From NCBI GenBank assembly GCA_921293015.1, contig OV121081.1:3782001-3846000 (forward strand): a DNA stretch of 64,000 nt, read 5' to 3'. The translations under genes and the position numbers were made by a program. Shown here piece by piece: positions 49,322 through 61,470 of the stretch (its first letter is position 1; each line of letters starts with the position of its first letter). The DNA is from Phorcus lineatus (lineage: Eukaryota; Mollusca; Gastropoda; Trochida; Trochidae). The notes under the pieces were generated by a model that saw only the letters and a program-made list of their open reading frames with translations, was not told the origin of the DNA and searched no databases.

Positions 49322-51891
49322 CAGGCCTACCAAGGTAACGGATCAAATAACCTCCAAATGGAACAAATAACCGCATGAATGGATTAGATTACCTCCAAAA
49401 CGGTACAAATAACCTCGTCAGCGGTATTAATAACCTCAAAACGGAACGAATAACCTCAAAACGGATTCGCGCAGCGCATCCCTACGATCTACCCAGTTTG
49501 ACTGAAGGAGCCCAGTCTTTTGTTTATGTTTACGCCAGCGGCTCTCATTTTGCCTGATAAAAAAACAAAACAATTAAAAGGTATTTAGGCCTACTTGAAT
49601 CCAAAAGTTACGGTAATCTAATGATGATTTGGTCACCGACACAATAATTTTAGGCCTACTAAAATTTGAAAATATGTATTGTGGTTACGAGAATCAACAA
49701 TAGGCCTATCTATATTTGCAAATGGTGTAATAAATGAATGAACCAGAAGAAGTACCTAAAAAGTTTTAAAAAATTGAAATATCAAATTACATTTTCTTCG
49801 TAGTTCGCTGGTTTGAAGTCTGCCTAAATTTAAAAAAAAAATTCTTTATAAAGTATTCCCCGTTTGGCTTGTAGGCCTACTTTTGTTTATGAACAGCTGG
49901 ATAGTCAATGATGAGACATGTGACATGGAAAATGTATTAAAGGTTTCTATATGTGTTGAATGTAACTTTTTACTACAGATATATGAACTAACTCCAAAAA
50001 ATAATGTTTACGCAAAATATAAAGAGGATATCAAAAGGTTTAGAATTTTTTTTAAAATCTTGTTTCATCATAAAGATAGAATATAGTTAAGTACAATGTT
50101 GACATTGTTCCGAAATAACCAAACTTGAATATTATCAAAAGATTAATATTTCAAAAATACCAATTTCTCTGAATGAATTATTTTTATTTCGAGATATTGT
50201 CATTTTTTCTTCTTTTTTTCTCTGATATTATTCAAAAGCTAGTGTCGATGAATGAAATACAAAAATTCACAAGTTAAAAATCTGTACTAAATATTCCAAA
50301 TCGGAGGAGGCTGTTTGTCACTAATTCTAAAAAAAATATTTTTTACATCATTTTGTTCAGAATAAAATTTTGTACCAGAAAATAATTAAGGTGCATGACT
50401 GGGAGTTCGGTCCAGCAAGCAAGGACTGGTTATGCATTGAAAATGAGAGAGAAAATCAAGGATAATTCGTGCTGATAATATTTCAAACAACGTATCAATC
50501 GTTATAAACTTAACCCGGAAGTGTAGGAAATCTATTCAGCTTTATATGTTCCAAATGCAATAATAGTTTATAACATCGATTACATCTATATCATCTTAAT
50601 ATTTGAACGTCGATCTCTCATTGTAATCGCCAAACCAGGAATCATATGTCTATACGATCCCTGGCCAAACAAACCGGATCAAAAAGTCTGTATCAGTCTA
50701 CACCACACAGAGATCTTCAAATCAAGATATTGAGAAATTATTTTCATATTGTACAAATTCCATTTAAAACTAAGGAGAGAATACATTTTTGAAGCTGAGA
50801 GTTGAAGGATTTATTTACTTTTAATCTCGAATAGTCGTGAAATATACAATCTACACACTTGTGACATCAGCTACGGAACGCATCGGGGAAAGTGTCAACA
50901 ACTCACTTGATGTCTGCGCCGGTCATCATTAGACCCATATTTTGTTTGTTATTTTCGCAGTAATTAAGCACAAATAGAATCTTATTTGATGTTTGAAATT
51001 TCCATATTTTCATGGATGTAAAAAAAGTCGTGATATTTACATATTATTAAAAAATTATTTGAGATAGTCCCCTTTACATGTCCCTTCCATTTGCTATCAT
51101 TATTGAGAATTAACACTTGCGATTTTGTTTGAAAACGGATAAATTTCTATGAAGGACAACATTCCAAACTAAAAATAGTGAACAACAAGACCTCTACAAT
51201 TAGATCTATAATCGTACAATAAAATTATATTTACACTATAAATAAATTTGTGATCTACGATTTTAGTGCGTGTGTAGCAAAACTCAAATTCGCCGCAATA
51301 CAAACTCAACTAAAACTATCGATCGATTACAGTGTCACGTCATATCCAACACGGTTCATGCATGCGAACATAGTTACGATTGAATTTTTAGATTATCTGG
51401 TGGTAAATGTCTTCTAGTTTGATTGTAGGGCTATATGAAAATAACATCAACATTTGACAAAATCTACTCACAGGGATTTTATTCGTGACCGAATCCTGTT
51501 TCGCGATCGCTTGGTGTACATTATGCAAATTATGACCTCATCGGGTCAAAGACAGCGAATAGAACACCGCGGTTAAGATGAAATTACGACATTATAATGA
51601 TTTTTTTATTTATGGGGGAAAATTTCACTGCTAGCGTAACTTTGTTGACAGCCGCTGGTGTAGTCTAAACATAAAACAAAAGACTGGGCTCCTTCAGTCA
51701 AGCTGGGTAGATCGTAGGGATGCGCTGCGCAAATCGAGGTTATTGAATCCGTTTTGAGGTTATTCGTTCCGTTTTGAGGTTATTAATACCGCTGACGAGG
51801 TTATTTGTACCGTTTTGGAGGTAATCTAATCCATTCATGCGGTTATTTGTTCCATTTGGAGGTTATTTGATCCGTTACCTTGGTAGGCCTG
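49322..51891. mobile_element. 2.57-kb non-autonomous TIR transposon
   Basis: The termini are CAGGCCTACC and GGTAGGCCTG, flanked by a 5-bp direct repeat AACTT (49317-49321 and 51892-51896). TIRs are about 220-240 bp (49322-49544 and 51650-51891), nearly identical, with small indels at their inner ends. Each TIR contains about six copies of a 20-22-bp subrepeat built on 'aataacctcaaaacgg'. The interior is AT-rich with no transposase frame, so it must depend on a partner. Four near-copies of 'taggcctac', matching the terminus, lie just inside the left TIR. The superfamily is not evident from this much. Confidence 0.88.
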
Positions 51892-52945
51892 AACTTTGCA
51901 ATGTGGTGACATTTGTACAAAACAGTCGGAGAAAGATCGTGAACTTTTCACCAGCTGTGAAGTTAATGTTATGATACATTTTGATGATTTACAATAAGAA
52001 GGATTTACAGGATACCAAAAGTCACAGAAGAGTTAATATGTGTGAAGTTCGAGGATATTTGCCTACTTGTTTGGTCACGTCATGCAAACACGTGCATAAT
52101 TAGTGCACACGTGCACATTCAAAATGAGAGGTTACCAGCGGAGGTTCTGCATCAATGACGTTAAAGATTGGGTAATGGTGGTCTCGGTGTCGGTACATTA
52201 AATGCAGGATGACTATCGCTAACGTTTTTCATTTTACTTCATATCTAACTAAATTTTCGTTAGGATTAGCAAATATACTTATAAGTTTAGATGATGCAGT
52301 GGATCAGTTTGATGTTTTATAAAAACACGTACCGTTTGCATATTAACTGAAAATCTTAACTGACCTTTCTAGATGACATTTGAAAATATTTTATCCAGAA
52401 TGAACAGACACATCAGGGAAAGGTTATCCAGCTATTCATCTGTACCAAACATCTATTGCAGCAAACTAAATTGGAATGGAGTGACTTAACTTGCAATGTA
52501 ATTTGTGTTTAAGGATTTAGAAATGTATCTAAGAATGTAATTTTAACTGTTTGTTTGTGTATCATGCATGACTGATACAGCCGCTGATTCTTTCATAAGG
52601 ACCTCTTATATCCACATTGATGTATCGAATCTTGACAATAAGAACTTATCCCCAGTAAACAATTTTTAAGAATGATTTGGAATGAAATATTTCATTATTT
52701 GAACCTCTAGGAATTTCTTTCAAAATATAAAGTATATTGTGCCGTTTTATCGTCTTAGATTGACTAAAATGGAACAGGTTACGTCATTTGCCCTCGATGT
52801 ATTCACACGACCAGCCGTTTCGACAGCTGCAGCACTGTTGTTAGACAGGGGGAAATAACAAAGTGAGGATGTCTTTGATTTCGATGTGTTTCCCGTTACA
52901 TATGTTCCAGCTTTGTATGTTCACTTTGATGCCTCAACTTCCTTT
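51892..52945. repeat. Array blocks E4 (right part), F4, G4
   Basis: E4 continues from the insertion to about 52135, F4 lies at 52395-52490 and G4 at 52780-52945. G4 shares 'gacagctg', 'ggatgtctttgat' and 'tgatgcct' type strings with the G block at 43.9-44.1 kb. Confidence 0.6.
52077..52125. promoter_or_regulatory. Conserved double E-box segment, block E copy 4
   Basis: CACGTCATGCAAACACGTGC followed by a second CACGTG 19 bp downstream (52089-52094 and 52108-52113). It is the best-preserved relative of the 42.1-kb segment. Confidence 0.45.
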
Positions 52946-53762
52946 CATAAGCTTAGCTGTTTAGTCAAGCTAAAATTAAAATTCTTATTTAACTTGAATT
53001 GCAGCATGTCTTTGAGAATGAGGTTAAAGACATATATTTAATAATAAATAACAGATAAAGGTGGGTTTCATGTGAAAGGTAAAACGTTTGGGCAATTGCT
53101 CTCACTAACTATAAGTTATTCTTTGAAAGTTATATCCAAGTTGTTAGGTGCGGTTTGCATGCCCAACAACATTTGATATAACGATGTTAGAAAATATACA
53201 ATATGAAGTTATAAATGCATAAAATAACTGAGAGGGTTTCAGGATGTTTTTGTTGTTGTTTCTTTATATTATTTTATCTAATTCAATATCTTCTGATCTA
53301 TCTTAATATGAAGAGAGAAGCATGCATGGTACTGGGAAAATTACTCAAACTTATGCAATTAATAAATGTTGACGCATCTGCCTTGAATGTTGACGCTAGA
53401 GCATACTTATTCAACTGTCAACAAATCTATTACACACACCCTATAAAATTGATTATCTGGATCATTGGCTGTAAATTATAACAAAATTGGTTTCAATTGT
53501 TTCAAATAAAGCATGGTAGTTGCCTTTCGGTGCTTTTAAATTACAGATATCCTTTGTTGAACCATCTAAACAAAACAAAATATCCTGCTGTAATTAAATT
53601 GAAGTGATGACGAGTTCTTACATCACATTAAACTGAAGTAAGTTCTTGATATAGTTACAACATGATTAACATGTCACGCACTACATTTTCTTTACACGTA
53701 ATGTGTGACGACTTCAAATATTCGAAATTGAAACAGAATTATATACAGAAACGTTAATTCGG
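52946..53762. other. Non-coding stretch
   Basis: One 88-codon frame at 53215 looks like chance. No repeat or RNA was noticed. Confidence 0.5.
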
Positions 53763-53771
53763 TGAAATTAT

Positions 53772-54102
53772 CATCCTGCTAAATCAGCGTATTTAAATCC
53801 GTATCCATGTAGCTATAGCTCCTCCCAAATACCCTGATCTCTTTCGGGCCAGATGCTTCGTATGGCTGGATCGGCTTGTTATTGTGGATAAGTTTACCTG
53901 TTATATTTTCAGACAATGAAATGTCATTATGCAAGGAGCTTGAAGCTACTATCTTGATATCAACGTATTTTTTTTTATCCGGACTGTGCGATTCATCTCA
54001 TTGGCTGGTTAAAAAGCTACCGATACAAGGCTTTTGGCTTGAAAGTGATCAGGGTATTTGGAAGGAGCTGAGCGGATTCAAATACGCAAATTTAGCAGGA
54101 TG
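53772..54102. mobile_element. 331-bp TIR element with 9-bp target duplication
   Basis: The ends CATCCTGCTAAA and TTTAGCAGGATG are inverted repeats extending about 80 bp, with one indel of about 17 bp. They are flanked by the 9-bp direct repeat TGAAATTAT (53763-53771 and 54103-54111). A 9-bp duplication with long TIRs fits Mutator-like (MULE) elements. It encodes nothing; the 108-codon frame at 53876-54202 runs through the element and its flank and is chance. Confidence 0.82.
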
Positions 54103-54111
54103 TGAAATTAT

Positions 54112-55720
54112 AATGAGAGTAGGATTGCTTATGAACGCATCAGACTGTACAATGAGGTTACAAGCATACATGTATGATGTTTTAGTCGCAAAAAGTCCTT
54201 AAGCGCACTCTCTCTTCACTGCCATAGTTTAGGACCACTCATTAATGTCGTTTCAGTGGGCCGTCAGAATAAAGTAAATTTTTCCGTGATGAAAATTCTT
54301 TGGGTACAAAAAATTATATCGGTTTACATGGTCAACAGGGAATTCAGCTAAGAGTTCACAGAGTTTTACATGGTCAACTAGGAAGTTAGTCGAGAGTGAA
54401 TTCACTGAATTGTTTACAGAGCAAATTTATTTCATAAAACAAGAAATATTTTACACAGATACCACGATAGGGACGTTAAACGGCCAACTTGCAAGAGAGT
54501 AATGAAATTTGATCATTTGAAAATTCAAAGCATTAATTGTGCAGCACTGACCGCTGGATGGCAGCAATGACCGTTTAGAGTGAGTATACTTTACAGCTGC
54601 ATTCCGAAAGTTTGTTCGTATCCTCGTGCAAATAGCATGTAATGCCAAGGATGTCTTTGAGGCATCGCAGCATTGCGAAATAGAAACGGATAATGTTTTT
54701 TTCTCAATACAGTAATGATCGAAGATCCATTGTACCTATACACAATCGTTTATCGTACCCAACAGTTAACCGTCATCAAAATAACAAATTGGCGTCTAAT
54801 TTTCGAAAGCACCAATTCTACTTTTCTCTACAAAATTATTTAAAGGATATTAACCACGTTGACTTTTGATCACGCTCCTATTTTCAACATGGGTATAAAG
54901 TATTACCTGAATTATCAACAAGAAGAATTTAGTTTACGCATTAGAAGGTATCTTTCAACACAGACCATGGAGAGAGCATGACTTTCACAAAGGTCTCTCT
55001 AATTCTCAATGACATTTTGAAATCATTTCAAAGAAACATATGGCCAATCTTGATTTAATCATCCAAGTGAATGTTTCTGCTTTTCTTATCATCTTTCAGG
55101 GCAAAGTTAAACATAAGGTTTCTAAAATTGACCGGGACAAGGAAAACAGTTTTAACAATTGCAAATGAGTCCTTTTAAACCGATGAGGGGAACTTACACG
55201 AACTTTCGGTTAAGCTATGTATATGCGGATAAATGTTTTACTGAAATGTTTTTCAGGAGTTCACTCTACGTGATACGTGAAAGTTTCTTCAACGACTCGG
55301 TTAGTCGGCTTCATTATTGAAACATTAATTAAATATCTAATAAAACATTTTGCATTAACTAAAATTTATTTGGAAAATATTTAACTTATGTAATTTCCAA
55401 AGACGTGCTACAACGCCTCTAGACACCGGTTTGTTATGCCAAAGGTGCATTGTCATTTGTTGCAGTTTATAGCGAAGAAATAATGATTTGATGAATTTAT
55501 TGGTGAAATTTTGGGTTTTTGTAACCTTTTGGGGAAATATAATAGTATCTATAGCCATGGCACTGTACAGATAAGATAATATGCAAAAGTATTAGTTGCA
55601 AATTCATAGTTCCTCTCGGGGAATGTCAGGATTATTTCATCATTATTTCATTCTCAACTTGCTTCTGTAGTCCCTTGGTAGATGTCAACAAACTTTGTTA
55701 CATTTGAACTTCAGTTGTCC
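54112..55720. other. Non-coding stretch with MITE fragment
   Basis: At 54592 a TA-CAGCTGCATTCCGAAAGT end begins about 130 bp of homology to the MITE at 6.9-7.4 kb, here apparently truncated. Nothing else is supportable. Confidence 0.5.
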
Positions 55721-55724
55721 TCTA

Positions 55725-55870
55725 TTTAATTTCATCAACAGTTTTTCACTCAAATTCCAAGACATCCCAGAACTTCAACTCATGACCCCTTCTTTAGGTT
55801 GAAATAACAGATTAATTCAAGGAAAACTGGCTTTTTGTTTTTGTTGAATTCTTGGAGTAACAGCCATGTC
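55725..55870. repeat. Block A copy 6
   Basis: Degraded copy, recognised by 'atttcatcaac', 'cactcaaattccaaga' and 'aggttgaaataacag' in the same order as A5 and A7. No open exon frame is left. Confidence 0.45.
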
Positions 55871-55999
55871 TGTGAGAGGTAACATTTCTTGCTGTAAGTG
55901 ATACCAGTAAGAAAAATGATAACATTGCAATTTATATCTTGCACAAACTGAAGCATTTGTATAAAAGCTGAATTGGCGACTCGTAATTCCAATATCGTA

Positions 56000-58140
56000 T
56001 GAATTTCAAGAATGTTGCGACTTTATGAGTGTCATGTTTTAAGTCCTATCACATCCAGTTGATAAACCCAGACAGTGTATTCTATCAATATTACGAGAAT
56101 TGGTGTTTAACTTTCATTACCAGGGACATCATCTCCACGACCCACGTATAAATGTTTATCAAATGTTGTAAATATCATAACACAACGCGAAATATTCCTC
56201 ACAAATTATTTGATTTATGCCTCAAGTATCTTACATGTTATGTGCAAGCACAAGAAGTTCACAAAGTCCAACGAAAATATTTTATTTTAAGTGCACTATT
56301 TATTTTTAAGTTAAGAAATAATCCGTCATTTGCATGCTAAATGATAAGGTTTCGATAGTTAGATTTTCTAGATGGGAAATCAAGATTGTCTAGGTCTCAA
56401 AACTCAAAGACACAGTCATGTGACGAGACTATAGTGTGTAACTAAAAGTAAAAAATGCATGCAATGATAAAAGCTTGAATGTAATCGTTTACATGTAGTT
56501 TGTATAGACAATCTTAGTTTGTTAGTAAAGTAAAACATTGTATCAAACGTTATAATTGTAGACTAATGTAATATTTCGAAGTAAATTTACAGTCAGTATG
56601 TTAAAGTCATAAAGATGTAGATAGAATCTGCGCTTAAGATCAATATTGGCGAGTTAAATTCATAGTGTAAGGAAGCTCACAACAAGCATGACTTCTCAGA
56701 TCGCAAGGAAAACAACTTAAGACTTTGACTGCTTCAATGTTTCTGAAAAGACAAATCCAAAAGCGCCACAGGGAGGACATAAAAGCAAGATATCTCTACA
56801 CGGCCTAGTTATGACTGAAGGCGGGGCAATGTTAGCCTTGAACATGAGATCACAGTTATCACACGACTGAAAGAGTAAGATTCGTATCCTGGGCTTTTCT
56901 ACTAAAGAGGCAGTATCTGCATAATATGAAAGCTTTATGCACATTGCACTACGCCTAGCTTTCGGTTTTCAGATAAAGATTTGGACATCAAACGGACCAG
57001 TTTTAAGAGTGTATGCGTGTACAGGATATTATCAGATCCTACGAGGAACTTCATTCCCAATTAGCCGGGAAGTGGTTGACATATACGATATCTCAAAGCA
57101 ATGATTAAACTCCTTTTCGAACGAACATCTTTATGTAGAAATAAGAAAAAACTTTATTCAGTTGTAGAAGTTATACCATTTTCGAAATGAATTGACACTG
57201 ATCAAAAGGAATGTGCAACTTTTGACTGCATGATTTAAGATATTAGTGGTTATGTTAACCGAGGGTCAAACAAGGAAACCAGAAATAAACTAAGATAAGA
57301 GATCAAATAACTCTTATGATATAGTTTCACTCACGATTGAAGGGAACTCAAATATATATTCTGATATACTTCACTTACGAATGCAGGGAACTTAAATATA
57401 TATTCTGATATACTTTCACTGACGAATGCAGGGAACTTAGATATATATTAAGTAAGTATATAAGTTATGTAGCTGGTGACGTCATCCTGTGATATCAAAG
57501 ACATCCACTTCCTTCCTGCTCTAGTTGCAGTTGTGATGAAAATACCCTCTTTATAATTGTTGTCATTTCTCTTCCGTTCTATTCTTTAATGTTATGAATA
57601 TGTCCCACAAGTAAAGTTTTGAACTCCCCTCTCCATTCGTCGACAGACGAAGTTGATTAAAGTGCAGGGGGAATTACCTCGTTTGACACGAGATCATTTG
57701 GTTCAGTTTGTGTAACCAAATATTTGTTTGGAGATTGAACACAAGCACCTCAATATTATGTTTGTACAAGACCATGCTCGCATGTATAACCCACAAATAA
57801 ATGAGAAACACCCTCTTCAACAAATAAGCTATCCACAAGACACTGATAGGGGTTGAAATTGCACGGAAATCTGACGAAAAGTGTGTTAATTAAGTTATGA
57901 ACTTTTCGAACTATAATAGGTCTGTTCTATTTCAATTTCCCTTTTGGATGTTTAAAGAAAGTTAAGTTGTAGAGATTACTTCATAACGGTGAGTTTTAAA
58001 GGTTGATGAGAATGAAGGTCTGCGTAATCATACATAAAAGTACCACTAATGCTTAGAGTTCCTTGACCAAATTAAAGTTGTCCTGCTTCCGTTTATAATC
58101 GGTGTCCATCTATACCGCCCAACATTTATCAATAAGGTAG
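56000..58140. other. Non-coding stretch
   Basis: No gene seen. It includes the short tandem repeat at 57318-57450. A 75-codon minus-strand frame at 56717-56944 is probably chance. Confidence 0.5.
57318..57450. repeat. 44-bp tandem repeat, 3 copies
   Basis: Copies begin at about 57318, 57363 and 57407 with 'gatata' and contain 'tcact', 'gcagggaact' and 'aatatatatt'. The first copy is the most diverged. Confidence 0.88.
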
Positions 58141-58568
58141 GTATGGGTGTTAAGGCAGTATGAAAATGTCACGGTTGATTACTCAACAGAAAGAAGGTAG
58201 CATGGGTATAGAAGAGTTAAAGTTCTACAACTTGAGGTGTTCATTACACTACATGTAGTTCATTATCACATAACCATCTCAGTCAGCTGCATATCTGATC
58301 ATTCCCTATCATTGTATGTAAATGTTCGTGATTATGAATAATTTAGTTTATAACATGACGTATTTCCCTTTTCTTCTGGGTTCAAGCGCATGTGTTTGCT
58401 GTTGAGCTAACCCCATTTCTGACTTCGACCACTCACGATATCATTTCGACAAAGTCGAAGATGTTAGGATGAAAGAGTTCAGGTGCAATCCTTCAATGTG
58501 ACTGTCGGTCCTATGGCCGCCATTAGCAAAGTTGTTCCAGTTAAGCTTATCTCAGCATCCTTCCTCTA

Positions 58569-58838
58569 CTAAGGTATATTGGTTAGATAAGCCATGAATT
58601 TAGTTGTGTCGGGGTCTAGGATGTTGTCAACTTCACCCAGATTTGCAAGTCTTTGCAATACTCTCTGGTCAAGCTGACTGAAGTGAGGGTCTTCCTTGTA
58701 GCAGAAGGCAAGTCCGGGTTGCTGGGTCTTCCTTGTAGCAGAAGGCAAGTCCGAGCTGCTGAGGCTTCCTTCTTCCTCCAATCCCTCGAACACTGCAACG
58801 ACGGCGTTAGCGACGGCTCTCACGAAGTCGATGTGATA
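58569..58838 (-). CDS. Exon-like frame with internal 37-bp duplication
   Basis: Behind a possible acceptor 'cttacgccacag' the minus strand reads HIDFVRAVANAVVAVFEGLE, then EEGSLSSSDLPSATRKT. After the duplication come GLAFCYKEDPHFSQ and LDQRVLQRLANLGEVDNILD, ending MAYLTNIP and a TAG at 58569. The codon composition is far more protein-like than the surroundings. A tandem 37-bp duplication (58687-58723 and 58724-58760, two differences) is not a multiple of three, so its two copies are read in different frames and yet no stop results. I do not recognise the family. A plus-strand frame (58653-58859) ending at a donor-like GTAAGT is the main alternative. Confidence 0.35.
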   Translation of the reverse strand, partial: YHIDFVRAVANAVVAVFEGLEEEGSLSSSDLPSATRKTQQPGLAFCYKEDPHFSQLDQRVLQRLANLGEVDNILDPDTTKFMAYLTNIP

Positions 58839-58859
58839 CTGTGGCGTAAGTTACTATAG

Positions 58860-61265
58860 CGATTACATTCTTTAGTTATGACAAACATAAGTGGGCACAT
58901 GTATCTAACAATATATCCTCCTAAATGTAATGTATCTTTCAAGTTTTTATAGCAGAACCTTCTTTTCGAATGTTAGTCCTATTTCATAAATATGCACATT
59001 ATGTTTCACCCTGGAGTTCCTTAAAATAGTTCTGTTTTAAGCAGCTGTAACACTCCTACAAGTAAGATTATCCTTCAATAAGTGCCATTTGAGGCGATCT
59101 GGATTCTTAAAAGTTTAGGCAGTTTGGGCTTTCATTACTCAATAAAAAAAGGCAGTACCGGTATAAAATATGCTATTTACCTAGGCTATTTCCCCTAATT
59201 TCTAAATTCAATATGAAAATGAAAAACATATTAATGAAGGAAAGATACAAAAGCTTTAACATCTGTCTCCTGTAAAGCCATTCGACTTTCGGCCACAGGG
59301 AGGTCTAGTCTAGATGATAATGGACAAACCAAGCACATGCTTACCAAGCTAGATCTATTGCAGTATAAAGTCGGGATCCATTTAAAACACCTAATCTGTA
59401 TATAGTCTCACAGTCTCTCGAAATTGTACCTATTTCAGATTTGAAATAGAAATAAAGGATTTTACTCTGCAATTTTAATTTTGAAATTCAAATAGAAAAT
59501 AGATGATCCCGTTTTGTAAAGCAAGTCTACATTTGTGATGATCGATCACAATTCCTTGAAGCACTTTTCCTATATTTTCCTAAATTTTCTAAGAATTAAG
59601 TTTTTGGAGACTAAATGTAATCTTCTAGGTGCATTCAGATAGCTAGATTTGATACAGCAGATCTTTAGACCTTCATTTCCTTTGATGATACAAAATTCTG
59701 GTGAAGACAAGGGCAGCACTAGCACGGCGATGTAGACCAGTAAAGACGTATGAGCACAGGAGTGGAAGTGGACCGTGACGTTCCCACCAGATCGTGCTGT
59801 TATGAGAGGGAAGCGATCTAGGGCATGTCGGTAACGTTAGGACAAACTAACAGGGGCACACGATACGCAGGCAGACAGTCTGTATTTGATAAATAAAGAC
59901 GTACTTCCTTTACCCCCAAATGCCTTTAGGTTACCTTCAGTTGCCAATCACACATGCACACAGTGTATACAGTTCACAGGATGACAAGAGAAAAGGAAAA
60001 TCGCATTCTTGATTCTCAATACAGACAATCTAGGGCACATGTTAAGAATTAATTGAGATCTTTCAATGAGAGAATTACCAAAATATTTCCTTTTCGTGAC
60101 AGTCAAAGTCGGCTATCCGATATAAACCCCGATGTAAGACATTACTACATGTGCTTGTAGAGGTAAGTGATAGAAGCGAAGGTTAAAAGATTAGAAACAT
60201 GGATTCCGGGGAATATGGACGTGCATTGCAGTGATAAGATATATAAGGTATATGGGATAGATATATAGATAGATGCTTTAGAACATGTCTGTTAAATGTA
60301 CGTATATTTCTTGATTAAACAGGGGAAAGGAAATTATCTTGACAACAAATGACAGCTGAGAAAATACTATTTCAATGGAAATACGAATATAGTACAACAA
60401 ACTAGGCTCATTTGCTGTGTAAGATTATTTATTTGGCGTCGGATGAGAGCTTGTAGGTTAATTATAAAGTGTGTTGTAAAATAACCAAGGCACTTTTGTA
60501 CATGATTATATGTAAATTTGGAAGGTATTTCTACACCAGTCTTAATGAGGGTTATGAAACACTAGACGGGGCGGTGGGTAGGAGTATATTTATTTAGGAC
60601 AAATGTTCGGTTTTACTCAAATTTATGCCCTCTGTGATTATTGTGTTTTGCCTTTTGAACACATGATCTGTTTGAAGTTTCCTAGAGCTTTTCTCTCTCA
60701 TTTATTCATGAAGTCAGTGCATTGGGTTCATTAGATGAAATAATTATGCTTAATGCCTTCTATTTCTTATGATAATCAAACTCAAAGTCAAATGATTTAA
60801 GCCTTTTAGGTTTTAACGGTTTGAAACTTGAGAAATCATGAAAGCATGGCCATAACTTTTATCACATCAATAAATATGTATACATAAATGAATGGTTGAA
60901 TTACAAACTTATCAAATAAATCATGAAAAATGAGGTTATTCAGTCGATTTACTGACTAGATCAACATAATATAACTACATTAAGAACATCAAGAACAAAT
61001 AAAATCCTAACAATTACGACACTCTTACCCTAGTTTTGAAATCTGCACTAAAATTTGTTTTCCCTATTACGTCCGAGTCAAAGACATGTTGAAAATAATT
61101 CTAGATTTAGGTCTCTAAAATTCCGGTTTTTTTAAAAGACCAAATTCACATTTTTAACAAAATTGTTATATATCAATTTAGCATCGAGAGTAAATGAATA
61201 TTGGTTATATCTTAAGTGTCGTACAACAATGGCCTTTACTTCATCGGACACTTTAAGTGCCACGC
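58860..61265. other. Non-coding stretch
   Basis: A GC-richer patch at 59700-59890 has no long open frame. Nothing else is supportable. Confidence 0.5.
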
Positions 61266-61269
61266 CATT

Positions 61270-61470
61270 TCCATTCCCCGTCAAATGTCAACTTACACGA
61301 GACACTTGAGTTACAGTTATCTCCCCTTTCGTTTCATAAACACTTCCAAATTACAAGAAGTCCCAGACGGTCTAGCTCACGACCCTTTGAAGCTGAGATA
61401 ACATGCTTGTCCTAGGAACAGAGGGCGTCTTATTGAGTATTTACACGGAATCCTTTCACAATGAACAACT
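61270..61470. repeat. Block A copy 7, right limit of the array
   Basis: Shares 'gacacttgagttacagttat' and 'gaagctgagataacatg' with the other A copies. About 180 bp further right (61650-61680) is 'gtgtgcacatgtgcatat', a degraded relative of the block E E-box segment. The frame at 61216-61401 on the plus strand is chance. Confidence 0.5.

Noticed and set aside
49375..49557. 60-codon frame at the left of the 2.57-kb element
   Set aside because: It is made of the TIR subrepeats, and the opposite TIR is non-coding in the same sense.
53876..54202. 108-codon plus-strand open frame
   Set aside because: It runs through the inner part and right TIR of the 331-bp element and its flank, with no domain; a chance frame.
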